Virus record (IMG/VR): IMGVR_UViG_3300027784_000017
Span: 1-31,500 of that record
DNA length: 31,500 nucleotides
Reading direction: 5' to 3' (one strand)
From: a virus
The position numbers and the translations under genes were made by a program. Positions 21,552-29,408 of the stretch are shown one piece after another; the first letter of the stretch is position 1; each line of letters opens with the position of its first letter. Below the pieces are notes generated by a model. That model ran no database searches, was not told the DNA's origin, and saw only the letters and a list, made by a program, of their open reading frames with translations.

Positions 21552-22885
21552 TAGAGACGAAGGACGTAGTGACGATCATCAACTACTTCAACCGGTACCG
21601 GCTCGATAGGCTGCGGGCCTACTATGACGGCTGGCATGACATCCTCGAGAGGTACTTCGAGGACGAGACCAAGCCGAACAACAAGATCGTGACGAACTTC
21701 TGCAAGATCGTCGCGGACACGAACGTGAACCACTTCATGGGCGTCCCGGTCACATATGGTGCGAACGAGGATCACGAGAAGGCGCTCGAGGAATTGCAGG
21801 AGATCTTCAACTACAACAATGAGCAGAACGTGAACTCGAAACTCGCCAAGTACGCCTCGATCTACTCGAGGGCCTACGAGATCCTGTACGTGACTGAGGA
21901 CTCGGACGGGAACACGGTCCCGGCCTTCCGGCCACTGGACCTCAGGCGCCAGTCGGTCTATGTGAAGTACGCCGACACGCTGGAGCAGGAGATCGAGTGG
22001 GCACTCCGCTGGTTCGAGGAGACTGATCCGATCGGCGAAATGAGCCCCACGCCCAAGCGCAACCCGATCCGCGCCTTCCTGTACACGAAGGACGAAGTGA
22101 TCGAGTACGTCGTCGAGGACGGTATGGCTAGGGAGGTCGACCGAGAGGTACACTATTTCGGCGAAGTACCCATCAACGTCTATTGGAACAAGGAACCGGA
22201 CGGACACGGGGACTTCGAGGACATCATGACCCTGAATGATGCCTACAACATCCTCAACTCTGACGATATCAACGAGAGCGAATACTCGAACGACGCCTAT
22301 CTAGTGATTAAGAACCTAGCCGCCGACGAGGAGGACCTGCAGGATCTCAAGGAGAAGCGGGCCATCACGGTCGGCAAGGAGGGCGACGTCCGCTGGCTCA
22401 TGAAGGACATGGACGCCACTTGGAAGAACTCCCTCAAGGACAGGCTCAGGGAGGACATCTTCTCAGTCGCGGGTACGCCCGACATGACGGATGAGAACTT
22501 CGCCGGGACGAGTTCCGGGGAGGCACTCAAGTATAAGTTGCTCAATTTCGAGAACAACAGATCTGACAAGGAACGGATGTTCAAGGAGGCACTGGGTCGC
22601 AGGATCCGCATGATCTTCAACTTCATCAAGGCGAAGGGGCGCAGTTATGACTGGCGCGCCATCTCCATGAGGTTCAGCGCGAACCTGCCGAAGAACCTAG
22701 TCAACGAAGCCGATCTCGTCAATAAGTTGGCGGGCAAGGGCATCGCGAGCAAGCAGACCCTCAGGAGCGTCCTCTCGATCATAGAGGACCCCGCCAAGGA
22801 GAAGGAACGGATCGAGGATGAGCAGGAGGCGCCCGTACTGGACGATCCTCAGGATCCCCCGATCCCTGAAGACGAGGATGAATAA
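21548..22885 (+). CDS. Portal protein, SPP1 gp6 type
   Basis: 445 residues from a GTG that overlaps the terL stop (GTGA). The N-terminus (RLRAYYDGWHDILER, KIVTNFCKIVADTNVNHFMG), AFRPLDLRRQSVYVKY, GEVPINVYWN and ENFAGTSSGEALKYKLL are typical of the SPP1 gp6-like portal family (DUF1073/Phage_prot_Gp6). Twelve copies form the ring through which DNA enters the head. The C-terminus is very acidic (KEKERIEDEQEAPVLDDP). Placement after terL is standard. Confidence 0.95.
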   Translation: MIETKDVVTIINYFNRYRLDRLRAYYDGWHDILERYFEDETKPNNKIVTNFCKIVADTNVNHFMGVPVTYGANEDHEKALEELQEIFNYNNEQNVNSKLAKYASIYSRAYEILYVTEDSDGNTVPAFRPLDLRRQSVYVKYADTLEQEIEWALRWFEETDPIGEMSPTPKRNPIRAFLYTKDEVIEYVVEDGMAREVDREVHYFGEVPINVYWNKEPDGHGDFEDIMTLNDAYNILNSDDINESEYSNDAYLVIKNLAADEEDLQDLKEKRAITVGKEGDVRWLMKDMDATWKNSLKDRLREDIFSVAGTPDMTDENFAGTSSGEALKYKLLNFENNRSDKERMFKEALGRRIRMIFNFIKAKGRSYDWRAISMRFSANLPKNLVNEADLVNKLAGKGIASKQTLRSVLSIIEDPAKEKERIEDEQEAPVLDDPQDPPIPEDEDE

Positions 22886-22887
22886 CC

Positions 22888-24540
22888 ATGGCGAACACAT
22901 CGAAGATCTTCAATGAACTGAACAAGCGTTCCGCGCAGATCGAGAAGGAGACCATGAGGCAGCTCCGGGGCCAGTATCAGAGGGCCTTGGACGACACCCG
23001 GGGCAAGTTGGCGAACCTGAACGGCCAGGGTGTACTGAACCCGGCGGCGATGGCGGAACGTGGCCGGCTTGCGAACCTAGAGAAGTTCATAAACGAACGC
23101 ATGGCACGCGTCAAGGGCGAGTCCGTCCAGGCCACCGGGCGAGGACTCACGAAGGTCATGAAGCAGTCAGTCAGCATGACGCGCTTCGGGATCGAGGACG
23201 CGCTGCAGAGCCGCCTGTCGTTCGGGGTCTTCGACGAGGAGGCTGCGAAGGCGGCGATCGAGAACGACTACGCGCTGGGCAAGTGGCGCGAGGCCGCCCA
23301 GTTGAACGGAGATCAGGCGGCCAAGCGGATGCGCGATCGCGTGACGCAGGGGATCATCCAGGGACAAGACTATGATACCCTCGCCCGCGGCGCAGCCGAG
23401 GAGATGGGCGTGGCCCTGAACAAGGCCGATCGCGTCGTCAGGACCGAGAGCCATCGCGCCCGGGAGACCGGCAAACTCCGCACCATGAAGGAGGCCGAGG
23501 ATCTCGGGGTCAAGCAGAAGAAGCGCTGGATCGCGACCCTCGACGGAGCCACCCGGGACAGCCACCAAGAACTCGACGGCAAGACGATCCCGGTGGACAA
23601 GGACTTCGAGGGCGAGTTCGGATCCGGCCCGGCACCCGGACAGATGGGATCCGCGCAGGAGGATATAAATTGTCGCTGCACCATGATCACGGTCATAGAG
23701 GACTTTGAACCCGAGAACCGCCGCGACAAGGAGGGCATGAAGGAGTACAAGGACTACGACGAGTGGGCCAATAATCAGAAGCGCGAGCCGAACGTACCCG
23801 AGACGCAGGAACCGATCAGGGACGTACGGCGCCGCCTGAGGGACGAGAAGAACATGGACTGGCAGGAACCCAAGTTCAAGCCGTCCGGCATCCCGGAGGA
23901 CATCCGCGAGGAGCAACTCCGACAGGTGGACTACCTGTCTCGGCGCTATGATCTGAACAAGTTCGGACAAAGGGAGACCATGAGGTTCATGCCCAAGAAC
24001 ATGAACTCCCTGGGTCAGACCGGGTTCAACTATCAGAAGCCCGTGCAGAACATGTATTTTAGCCCCCGGTACTTCAATGACCGGGACACCATGATAAAGC
24101 AGATACAGGACGACATCTCGGTCGGGTACGCGACCAAGGTCAGCCCTGACATGTATTCACGATACGTAGTCACGCATGAGTACGGGCACATGGTTCAAAA
24201 CAAGATCACGCACGACTACCTTCTTCAGGACAAGGGTTATATGGCTGACATGCGAGCCGCCGCACAAGGTATGCGGGGCCCCGATCCGGGACGGTACCTG
24301 CGCCAAGAGTGGCTCGAACCCTATCGCAGGAACATGCAGGAGGAGATCTTGGAACGTGCCGCCAAGGAAACCGGCAAGGACGTCACCACGCTGTATTATG
24401 ATCAGGTCAGCAACTACGGCAAGACGGAGCCCGCGGAGTTCTTCGCGGAGACCTTCGCCAGTCTAGAGGGCGGCGAGCCCAATGATCTAGCCCGCGCCAT
24501 GGAAGGCTGGCTCAAGGATAAAGGAGTGATCAAGGAATGA
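22888..24540 (+). CDS. MuF-type head morphogenesis protein with C-terminal zinc-peptidase-like domain
   Basis: 550 residues. About residues 120-270 are the SPP1 gp7/MuF domain (VRTESHRARETGKLRTM, RWIATLDGATRDSHQELDG, INCRCTMI with its cysteine pair). A linker follows, then a second domain with VTHEYGHMVQN at residues 428-438 (HExxH, His430/Glu431/His434) and SNYGKTEPAEFFAETFAS, where Glu514, 517 or 521 could be the third zinc ligand. MuF proteins are packed in the head and can carry effector domains. The added domain resembles zincin-type toxins or maturation proteases, so injection into the host is a possible role. Confidence 0.85.
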   Translation: MANTSKIFNELNKRSAQIEKETMRQLRGQYQRALDDTRGKLANLNGQGVLNPAAMAERGRLANLEKFINERMARVKGESVQATGRGLTKVMKQSVSMTRFGIEDALQSRLSFGVFDEEAAKAAIENDYALGKWREAAQLNGDQAAKRMRDRVTQGIIQGQDYDTLARGAAEEMGVALNKADRVVRTESHRARETGKLRTMKEAEDLGVKQKKRWIATLDGATRDSHQELDGKTIPVDKDFEGEFGSGPAPGQMGSAQEDINCRCTMITVIEDFEPENRRDKEGMKEYKDYDEWANNQKREPNVPETQEPIRDVRRRLRDEKNMDWQEPKFKPSGIPEDIREEQLRQVDYLSRRYDLNKFGQRETMRFMPKNMNSLGQTGFNYQKPVQNMYFSPRYFNDRDTMIKQIQDDISVGYATKVSPDMYSRYVVTHEYGHMVQNKITHDYLLQDKGYMADMRAAAQGMRGPDPGRYLRQEWLEPYRRNMQEEILERAAKETGKDVTTLYYDQVSNYGKTEPAEFFAETFASLEGGEPNDLARAMEGWLKDKGVIKE

Positions 24541-24713
24541 CGTACATGCCGAAACCCAAGTTCATGGAGAACGACGAATGGTACTACTTCGATTTCGAGA
24601 CGGGCACCGTGAAACTCACGGAGAAGGCGCCCAAGGAAGCGAAGGAGAGTTATGATAAGTTCATGAAGCAACTCGGTGGGACCATCGAGGCCCCCGAGGA
24701 CGAAGAGGATTAA
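24537..24713 (+). CDS. Small acidic protein of the head region
   Basis: 58 residues. The ATG overlaps the MuF stop (ATGA) and has AAGGA upstream. The sequence starts MTYMPKPKFMENDEWYYFDF and ends with an acidic tail. Its strand-rich start (WYYFDFETGTVKL) and helix suggest a small fold. I recognise no family. Such partners of toxin-like domains are sometimes immunity proteins, but this is speculation. A short terminator follows directly. Confidence 0.6.
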   Translation: MTYMPKPKFMENDEWYYFDFETGTVKLTEKAPKEAKESYDKFMKQLGGTIEAPEDEED

Positions 24714-24715
24714 AC

Positions 24716-24730
24716 GGGCTTCGGCCCTTT
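24716..24730 (+). terminator. Short UUCG-tetraloop hairpin after the head morphogenesis genes
   Basis: GGGC-TTCG-GCCC followed by TTTAAT. The stem is only 4 bp but has the very stable UUCG loop. It probably lowers readthrough between the MuF operon part and the scaffold-capsid part. The gap 24714-24819 holds no other gene. Confidence 0.5.
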
Positions 24731-24819
24731 AATAGGCCCCGGGCACGGCGTTAAACTACCCAAAAATAATTGGACTTTGAGGGCCTGCGGGAACTCGAAG
24801 GACAAAGGAGGACACCACC

Positions 24820-25500
24820 ATGCTACAGTTTTTGCAACTATTTTTCGCCGAAGGCGGATCAGGCGGGGGCGCAGACCCCAAGAAGGAGGGTCCCAAGAAG
24901 GACGACCCGGATCCTGATGATGATGATCCTGAAAAGGACGATCCCGAACCTGACGACGATGGGGGCGAAAAGACCTACACCGAGGAGGAACTGCAGAAGA
25001 TCGCGGATAAACGCGTCTCGGAGGCGGTTAAGACTCGGGAGAAGAAACTCCGCAAGGAGTTAGAGGAACAGATCAAGCAGGAGCGAGAGGACGCCGAGCG
25101 CAGGGCGGAACTCTCCGCCGAGGAAAGGGCGGAAGAGGAGCGCAAGCAGCGCGAGCAGGAGATCGCTGAACGTGAAGCGAAGCTCAAGCACAAGGAACTT
25201 CTCGCCGACACCAAGGACCACCTCCACGAGAAAGGCATTCCCGTGAAGTTCGCGGACATGCTCGTGGGGACGGACGAGGACGCCACCAAGGAGCGCATCT
25301 CAGCGTTCAAGAAGGAATGGGAGACGGCCCTCGACGAGGCCGTGAATGAGCGGCTCAAGCAGAAACCGCCCAAGCAGGGCGGCAGGAAGTCAGGTAACAA
25401 GATGACTCAAGAGGAGTTCAACAAACTGGGCTACCGGGACCGCGTAAAACTCAAGAAGCAGGATCCCGAGTTGTATGATGAACTCATTAAAAACGCGTAG
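24820..25500 (+). CDS. Scaffold protein (DUF4355-like)
   Basis: 226 residues, ATG with AAAGGAGG upstream at about nine bases. The start (MLQFLQLFFAE) and the glycine- and aspartate-rich low-complexity part (residues 12-48) match the DUF4355 scaffold family. A long charged coiled coil (about residues 55-135, e.g. KLRKELEEQIKQEREDAERR) and a C-terminal basic helix (NKLGYRDRVKLKKQDPELYD) follow. Scaffolds shape the prohead and leave it before DNA packaging. It stands just before the capsid gene, as expected. Confidence 0.85.
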   Translation: MLQFLQLFFAEGGSGGGADPKKEGPKKDDPDPDDDDPEKDDPEPDDDGGEKTYTEEELQKIADKRVSEAVKTREKKLRKELEEQIKQEREDAERRAELSAEERAEEERKQREQEIAEREAKLKHKELLADTKDHLHEKGIPVKFADMLVGTDEDATKERISAFKKEWETALDEAVNERLKQKPPKQGGRKSGNKMTQEEFNKLGYRDRVKLKKQDPELYDELIKNA

Positions 25501-25537
25501 CCACAACTAAAAAACTATTCCATAGGAGGAATTAATC

Positions 25538-26605
25538 ATGGCAATGACAAAACTAGAACACATGGTCGATCCGGAAGTTCTCGCGGGGATCGTCAGGGAC
25601 TACCTTCCGAAGGTAATGAAGTTCTCTGCACTCGCACGTATCGACCGCACCCTCGAAGGGCGCCCCGGTTCCACCATTACGGTGCCTAAGTTCAAGTACA
25701 TCGGCGATGCGACCGAGGTTGACGAGGGCGCAAGTATCGACACCACCCTTCTCGAGACTTCTACCGAGGAGTTCACTATCAAGAAGGCAGCCAAGGGTGT
25801 CGAAATCACTGACGAAGCAATTCTCAGCGGCTTTGGCGATCCGGTCGACGAAGCGGGTAATCAACTCGCTCTCTCCATCGCGGCCAAGGTTGACACCGAC
25901 ATCATGACTGCGATCCAGCAAGCCGTGCTGTGGGCTAACAGCACCGCCTTCGACATCGATGCCGTCTCTGACGCTATCGACTCGTTCGAGGACGAAACCG
26001 ACGAGACTCTCGTGCTCGTCATGAACCGTTACGACGCTTCCGAACTCAGGAAGGCCGTCGGTGGAAACTGGGAACGCGCCTCTGATCTCGGGGACCAAAT
26101 CGTTACCGAAGGCGTCTACGGCGCCGTACTCGGTGCACAGGTCATGAGATCTGACAAACTCCCCCGCGGAGTCGCCTATCTCACTCGCCCCGAACCTGCG
26201 GCTCTCTACATGAAGCGCGACGTAGAGATCGAGGAAGATCGGGACGTTCTCAAGAAGACCACCATCATGACCGCGGACCAGCACTATGGTGCGCATCTCT
26301 ATGACGAGAGCAAGATCGTCGCACTGCACAAGGCCGACGAGGTCACTGCGACCATTTCTGACGAGGAAACCACAGGCTTCACACTCAGCCTTAGCCCTGC
26401 AGTCGACGGACTCACTGCAGACGACATGACCCTGCTTGACTCGGACGACGACGAAGTCACTATCGACTCCGTCAGCACTTCTGACGATGGCGCGTCTTAT
26501 GACGTCGAAGCCACCCTGAGCGCAGGCAGCACGTACACCATCAAGGTTGACGACCAACCCGGTTACACCATGGACGACGCTAAGGACGTTGACGCGCCTG
26601 ACTAA
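25538..26605 (+). CDS. Major capsid protein with C-terminal Ig-like or bacterial-adhesin-like extension
   Basis: 355 residues, ATG with AGGAGG about seven bases upstream. Residues 1-270 are the capsid core of the HK97 type in the N4-gp56/SPP1-like group: VDPEVLAGIVRDYLPKVM, TVPKFKYIGDATEVDEG, EEFTIKKAAKGVEITDEA, AAKVDTDIMTAIQQA, DVLKKTTIMTADQHYGAHLY. Residues about 272-355 add a domain rich in T, S and D (TGFTLSLSPAVDGLTADDMT, STYTIKVDDQPGY), like an Ig-fold decoration on the outer shell. The DNA has fewer GATC sites than its neighbours. A strong terminator follows. Confidence 0.9.
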   Translation: MAMTKLEHMVDPEVLAGIVRDYLPKVMKFSALARIDRTLEGRPGSTITVPKFKYIGDATEVDEGASIDTTLLETSTEEFTIKKAAKGVEITDEAILSGFGDPVDEAGNQLALSIAAKVDTDIMTAIQQAVLWANSTAFDIDAVSDAIDSFEDETDETLVLVMNRYDASELRKAVGGNWERASDLGDQIVTEGVYGAVLGAQVMRSDKLPRGVAYLTRPEPAALYMKRDVEIEEDRDVLKKTTIMTADQHYGAHLYDESKIVALHKADEVTATISDEETTGFTLSLSPAVDGLTADDMTLLDSDDDEVTIDSVSTSDDGASYDVEATLSAGSTYTIKVDDQPGYTMDDAKDVDAPD

Positions 26606-26617
26606 GGTAGATAAGAC

Positions 26618-26644
26618 GTGAGGGCCTAATGCAACGGCCCTCAC
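26618..26644 (+). terminator. Strong intrinsic terminator behind the capsid gene
   Basis: A perfect 9-bp stem GTGAGGGCC / GGCCCTCAC with a nine-base loop, followed by TTCATTAT. It lies 13 bases after the capsid stop, so capsid RNA should be more abundant than the connector RNA downstream. Confidence 0.8.
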
Positions 26645-26671
26645 TTCATTATCACATGAGGAGGAAACAAT

Positions 26672-26866
26672 ATGATCTACAGTAGACGCTACAACACCAA
26701 GAGGAGCACACCGAAGCCCCAGCCTAATCGCCCGGCCGTGAAGCGCGAACGCTCGAAGCGGCGCCTCTCCATGAGATCCAAGGGTGGCGGCTGGTATCAG
26801 ATCTCGGACGGTACTCGCGTTCAAGGCCGCGAAAAGGCCCAGCAGTACATTAAGAGACACGAGTGA
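26672..26866 (+). CDS. Small basic protein behind the capsid gene
   Basis: 64 residues, ATG with AGGAGG about seven bases upstream. It is lysine- and arginine-rich (SRRYNTKRSTPKPQPNRPAV, KRERSKRRLSMRSK) and ends in GGGWYQISDGTRVQGREKAQ. Small basic proteins in this place are known from several SPP1- and Lactococcus-like phages. The role is unknown; DNA binding or a head accessory function is likely from the charge alone. Confidence 0.65.
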   Translation: MIYSRRYNTKRSTPKPQPNRPAVKRERSKRRLSMRSKGGGWYQISDGTRVQGREKAQQYIKRHE

Positions 26867-26880
26867 GGGGATGATCTGAC

Positions 26881-27117
26881 ATGGCTAGAGAAGACCTCCT
26901 CCAGTGGGTGCAGGACTATACCCGCAACCCGGATCTCGAGGACTCGGGTCCGATCAGCGTGATCATTGACCGCCTCGAGAAGTTTGAACAGACAGACAGC
27001 ACCGTGCAGTCCAAGTCCATTTCCCGCTATTCCGTCACATATCGCGAAGGCGTACCGAAGGACATCTATGACATGCTTCAGCCCTACGTCAAACTCAAGA
27101 CCATTAACTTCTACTGA
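26881..27117 (+). CDS. Head-tail connector (adaptor-type) protein
   Basis: 78 residues. The N-terminus is helical (MAREDLLQWVQDYTRNP) and the rest reads VIIDRLEKFEQTDSTVQSKS then ISRYSVTYREGVPKDIYDML. Position directly behind the capsid and before the stopper-like gene is that of the SPP1 gp15-like adaptor group, although the protein is short. ATG with weak upstream box. Confidence 0.6.
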   Translation: MAREDLLQWVQDYTRNPDLEDSGPISVIIDRLEKFEQTDSTVQSKSISRYSVTYREGVPKDIYDMLQPYVKLKTINFY

Positions 27118-27119
27118 TC

Positions 27120-27449
27120 GTGGATATCGTGGTCGAACTCTTCCGGACCATGGAGATCCGGGAGAAGGTACGCGTGGATGACGGGATGGGCGGATGGACC
27201 GAGGACTGGACGACCGTGGGCACCGTCGAAGGTGTCCTAGACCTCATGGCGCAGTCGGACAACAGTTACATTCCGGCACAGAAGGCGCTGGAGAGGTCGA
27301 CACACATCTTCATCTGTGATACGCACCCGGAGGTTCAGCAGGGGCGCTGGCTCAAGGATGGGGACAAATACTTCGAGATCCTAGATGTGGATAACCCGGT
27401 GGAAGGCGACCACCATCTCGAGGTATATCTTGAATACAGGAGCGGATAA
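27120..27449 (+). CDS. Head closure (stopper) protein, gp16-like
   Basis: 109 residues from a GTG near the previous stop; the ATG 10 codons later is an alternative start. The sequence has RVDDGMGGWTEDWTTVGTVE, DLMAQSDNSYIPAQKALERS, and DGDKYFEILDVDNPVEGDHH, the typical pattern of SPP1 gp16/head-tail joining proteins (beta-barrel). These close the portal until the tail is attached. Confident by content and place. Confidence 0.75.
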   Translation: MDIVVELFRTMEIREKVRVDDGMGGWTEDWTTVGTVEGVLDLMAQSDNSYIPAQKALERSTHIFICDTHPEVQQGRWLKDGDKYFEILDVDNPVEGDHHLEVYLEYRSG

Positions 27450-27450
27450 C

Positions 27451-27768
27451 ATGTCCTATGACAGCAACCGGCGAAAAGTGGAGCAGGATCTGCGCCGCAA
27501 GCTCGCACGCGCGACGAGCGCGGTGGGCGCATTTGTAGAGGGCGAGGCCAAGGTACGGGCGCCCGTACGAACCGGTGCCCTGCGGGGCAGTATAACTCAC
27601 AAGGACTACGGTAGGACCGGCACCACCGTGATCGGGACGAACATGCATTACGCGGTCCACCAAGAATACGGCACCGAGAAGATGGCGCCGCAGAGTTTTC
27701 TGCGCCCCGCCATCACGGAGAACAAGAGCCGGATCCGCAAACTCGTAGAGCGGGCGTACAAGTGGTAA
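27451..27768 (+). CDS. HK97 gp10-like tail completion protein
   Basis: 105 residues from the ATG at 27451, one base after the stopper stop. VEGEAKVRAPVRTGALRGSI and GTNMHYAVHQEYGT, then FLRPAI, are the hallmarks of the HK97 gp10/tail terminator-associated family. A longer upstream frame was left out, because it overlaps the preceding gene. Predicted role: joining tail tube to head. High confidence on family. Confidence 0.9.
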   Translation: MSYDSNRRKVEQDLRRKLARATSAVGAFVEGEAKVRAPVRTGALRGSITHKDYGRTGTTVIGTNMHYAVHQEYGTEKMAPQSFLRPAITENKSRIRKLVERAYKW

Positions 27769-27769
27769 T

Positions 27770-28132
27770 ATGCAAACACTGCTAGAGACGTTCGTCGCAG
27801 AAGCCCAAAAGATCCTCCCGATCGGATCCCAATGGGTATCGCCTGAAACGGAAACCCCCTACTGCACTTATCAATACAGTGCCGAGGAACTTAATCAGAA
27901 CCGGGAGATCACGGTCACTCTCGACGTATGGGACCGCAACACTTCGCCCGTCCGCATTGAGGGCTTAGTAACGGACCTGCGTGACAGTCTCGACCGTAAC
28001 GTCCTCGTGAACGGGGATCACTGGGTCATGACGACCCTGCAGTCACAGCGCGCGATCCCGGAGGACGAACCCGAAACGAAACGTATTCAGATGGTCTTCA
28101 TGCTCAAGTATTACAAGGACACGACAGGCTAA
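27770..28132 (+). CDS. Tail terminator / tail-to-head joining protein
   Basis: 120 residues, ATG just after the previous stop. The start (MQTLLETFVAEAQKILPIGS), the CTYQYSAEELNQNREITVTL strand pattern and DRNTSPVRIEGLVTDLRDSL suggest the SPP1 gp17-like / DUF3168-like tail-completion fold. Such proteins cap the tail tube below the head. The position before the tail tube gene supports it. Sequence similarity is weak by eye. Confidence 0.7.
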   Translation: MQTLLETFVAEAQKILPIGSQWVSPETETPYCTYQYSAEELNQNREITVTLDVWDRNTSPVRIEGLVTDLRDSLDRNVLVNGDHWVMTTLQSQRAIPEDEPETKRIQMVFMLKYYKDTTG

Positions 28133-28155
28133 TCTATTAGAAGGAGGAACAAATC

Positions 28156-28713
28156 ATGGCACTCGACAGAACAACTAGCGTTGAGAACATCGACCCGATC
28201 ATCATTGATGCCGGTGTGGTCTACAAGGATTACGAAGAGACCGGCGAAACCACGCTCGGGGTCACGCGCGGGGGTACTACCTTCAGCGTCACGCCCGAGT
28301 ACAAGGAACTGGAACGCGACGGTGCGCGGGGCAAGGAGAAGGGACTCAAGCGCCTCACTAACCTGAGCGTCCAACTCAGCACCAACCTCATGAGCCTCAC
28401 GAAGGAGAACATGAAGGACGCCCTCGGCGTCGCCGATGCCGGTACGGACATCATTAACTCCAAGATCGACCTCGAAGACTCTGACTACATCGGCAACATC
28501 GCCGTCGTAGGCGAAACCATGGGCGGATCCTACGTCGTGGTCATCATCAAGAACGCTCTCGCAGACGAGGGCATCGAGATCTCGTTCGAGGACCGCGAGG
28601 AAGCCGTGCTTGAAGTCACATTTAGCGCGCACTTCGATCCGACGGCCGCAGACAATGCGACCTATGAGGACATCTTCGAGATCAGATATCTCGACACATT
28701 CCCTGAAGCATAA
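28156..28713 (+). CDS. Major tail tube protein
   Basis: 185 residues, ATG with GGAGGAAC upstream. Strand-rich sequence with VVYKDYEETGETTLGVTRGG, TFSVTPEYKELERDGARGKE, LTNLSVQLSTNLMSLTKENM and AVLEVTFSAHFDPT, typical of tail tube proteins of the lambda V / SPP1 gp17.1 type. It lies directly before the frameshifting chaperone gene, as in almost all siphoviruses. Many copies stack to form the tail tube. Confidence 0.85.
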   Translation: MALDRTTSVENIDPIIIDAGVVYKDYEETGETTLGVTRGGTTFSVTPEYKELERDGARGKEKGLKRLTNLSVQLSTNLMSLTKENMKDALGVADAGTDIINSKIDLEDSDYIGNIAVVGETMGGSYVVVIIKNALADEGIEISFEDREEAVLEVTFSAHFDPTAADNATYEDIFEIRYLDTFPEA

Positions 28714-28731
28714 CCCTAAGGAGGATAACCT

Positions 28732-29067
28732 ATGATTAGCAACGATAAGGCTTTCGATATGCTCCCCCATGCGGTGGAGATCTTTGAGAAACTCGACATC
28801 CAGACATACATCAACGAGCACAAGATCGAGATCGACGGGGACGCAGATCGGGACGCCCTGACGCAGGAGCAGGGCATGCAACTGATTAAATACGTCCTGC
28901 GACATGCGAGCGAGGTTAAGGAGGAAGTCTTTAACATCGTCGCGATCGCCGAGGACATGGCCGTGGACGAAGTCCGCGAAGCGGGGATCTCGACAACCAT
29001 AACCACCTTCAAGAACCTCCTTCAGGACAAGGAACTAATGGGTTTTTTCTCGCAGGGTACTCAGTAG
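28732..29067 (+). CDS. Tail assembly chaperone, short (G-like) form
   Basis: 111 residues, ATG with AGGAGG upstream. Mostly helical and acidic (DKAFDMLPHAVEIFEKLDIQ, MQLIKYVLRHASEVKEEVFN), the pattern of G-type tail chaperones. It ends in GFFSQGTQ just behind the slippery site at 29043-29049. The short form is made without frameshift; with a -1 shift it becomes the long form below. Chaperones hold the tape measure during tail assembly. Confidence 0.85.
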   Translation: MISNDKAFDMLPHAVEIFEKLDIQTYINEHKIEIDGDADRDALTQEQGMQLIKYVLRHASEVKEEVFNIVAIAEDMAVDEVREAGISTTITTFKNLLQDKELMGFFSQGTQ

Positions 29068-29405
29068 GCTATTTCCGCGCCCTCCGACTGATCCACAAGC
29101 ATTATGGCACCCTCCCGTTCCACCGTGTACGCGACGGACTCGAGGATGCGATCAAGGAGGAGCAGGAGGACAAGCGTTTCGAGATCATGCTCGGGCGGTG
29201 GCTGGCACTATTGCCGCACATGGTAGTGCCTACCACCATGGGCAAGAAGCCGCCGCTCAAGTTTGTCCCCCTTTCTAAGTATATGAAGGAACTGGAGAAC
29301 CCTGAACCCAAGAAGCGCACCAAGGACAAGACACCTGAAGAAATAATCGAGGAAGTAGAGCGGACCCGCGCCTACAACCGCGAGAAGGAGGAGCGAGGTG
29401 ACTAG
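28732..29405 (+). CDS. Tail assembly chaperone, long (GT-like) form by -1 frameshift
   Basis: A -1 shift at TTTTTTC joins 105 codons of the short form to a second frame that runs to the TGA at 29403-29405, giving about 224 residues. The extension reads FLAGYSVGYFRALRLIHKHY, then FEIMLGRWLALLPHMV and a charged C-terminus. The second frame has no start with a ribosome binding site near its beginning. The combination is the classic G/GT arrangement between tube and tape measure genes. Confidence 0.85.
29043..29049 (+). promoter_or_regulatory. -1 ribosomal slippery site TTTTTTC
   Basis: In the zero frame the heptamer splits as T TTT TTC, ideal for a simultaneous -1 slip. The zero frame ends six codons later. 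I cannot calculate a stimulatory structure downstream by eye. Confidence 0.85.
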
Positions 29406-29408
29406 ACT

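Noticed and set aside
25553-26860. 435-residue open frame antisense to the capsid gene
   Set aside because: It mirrors the codon-biased capsid gene, has no ribosome binding site and no recognisable motif. It arises because the capsid gene avoids codons whose complement is a stop.
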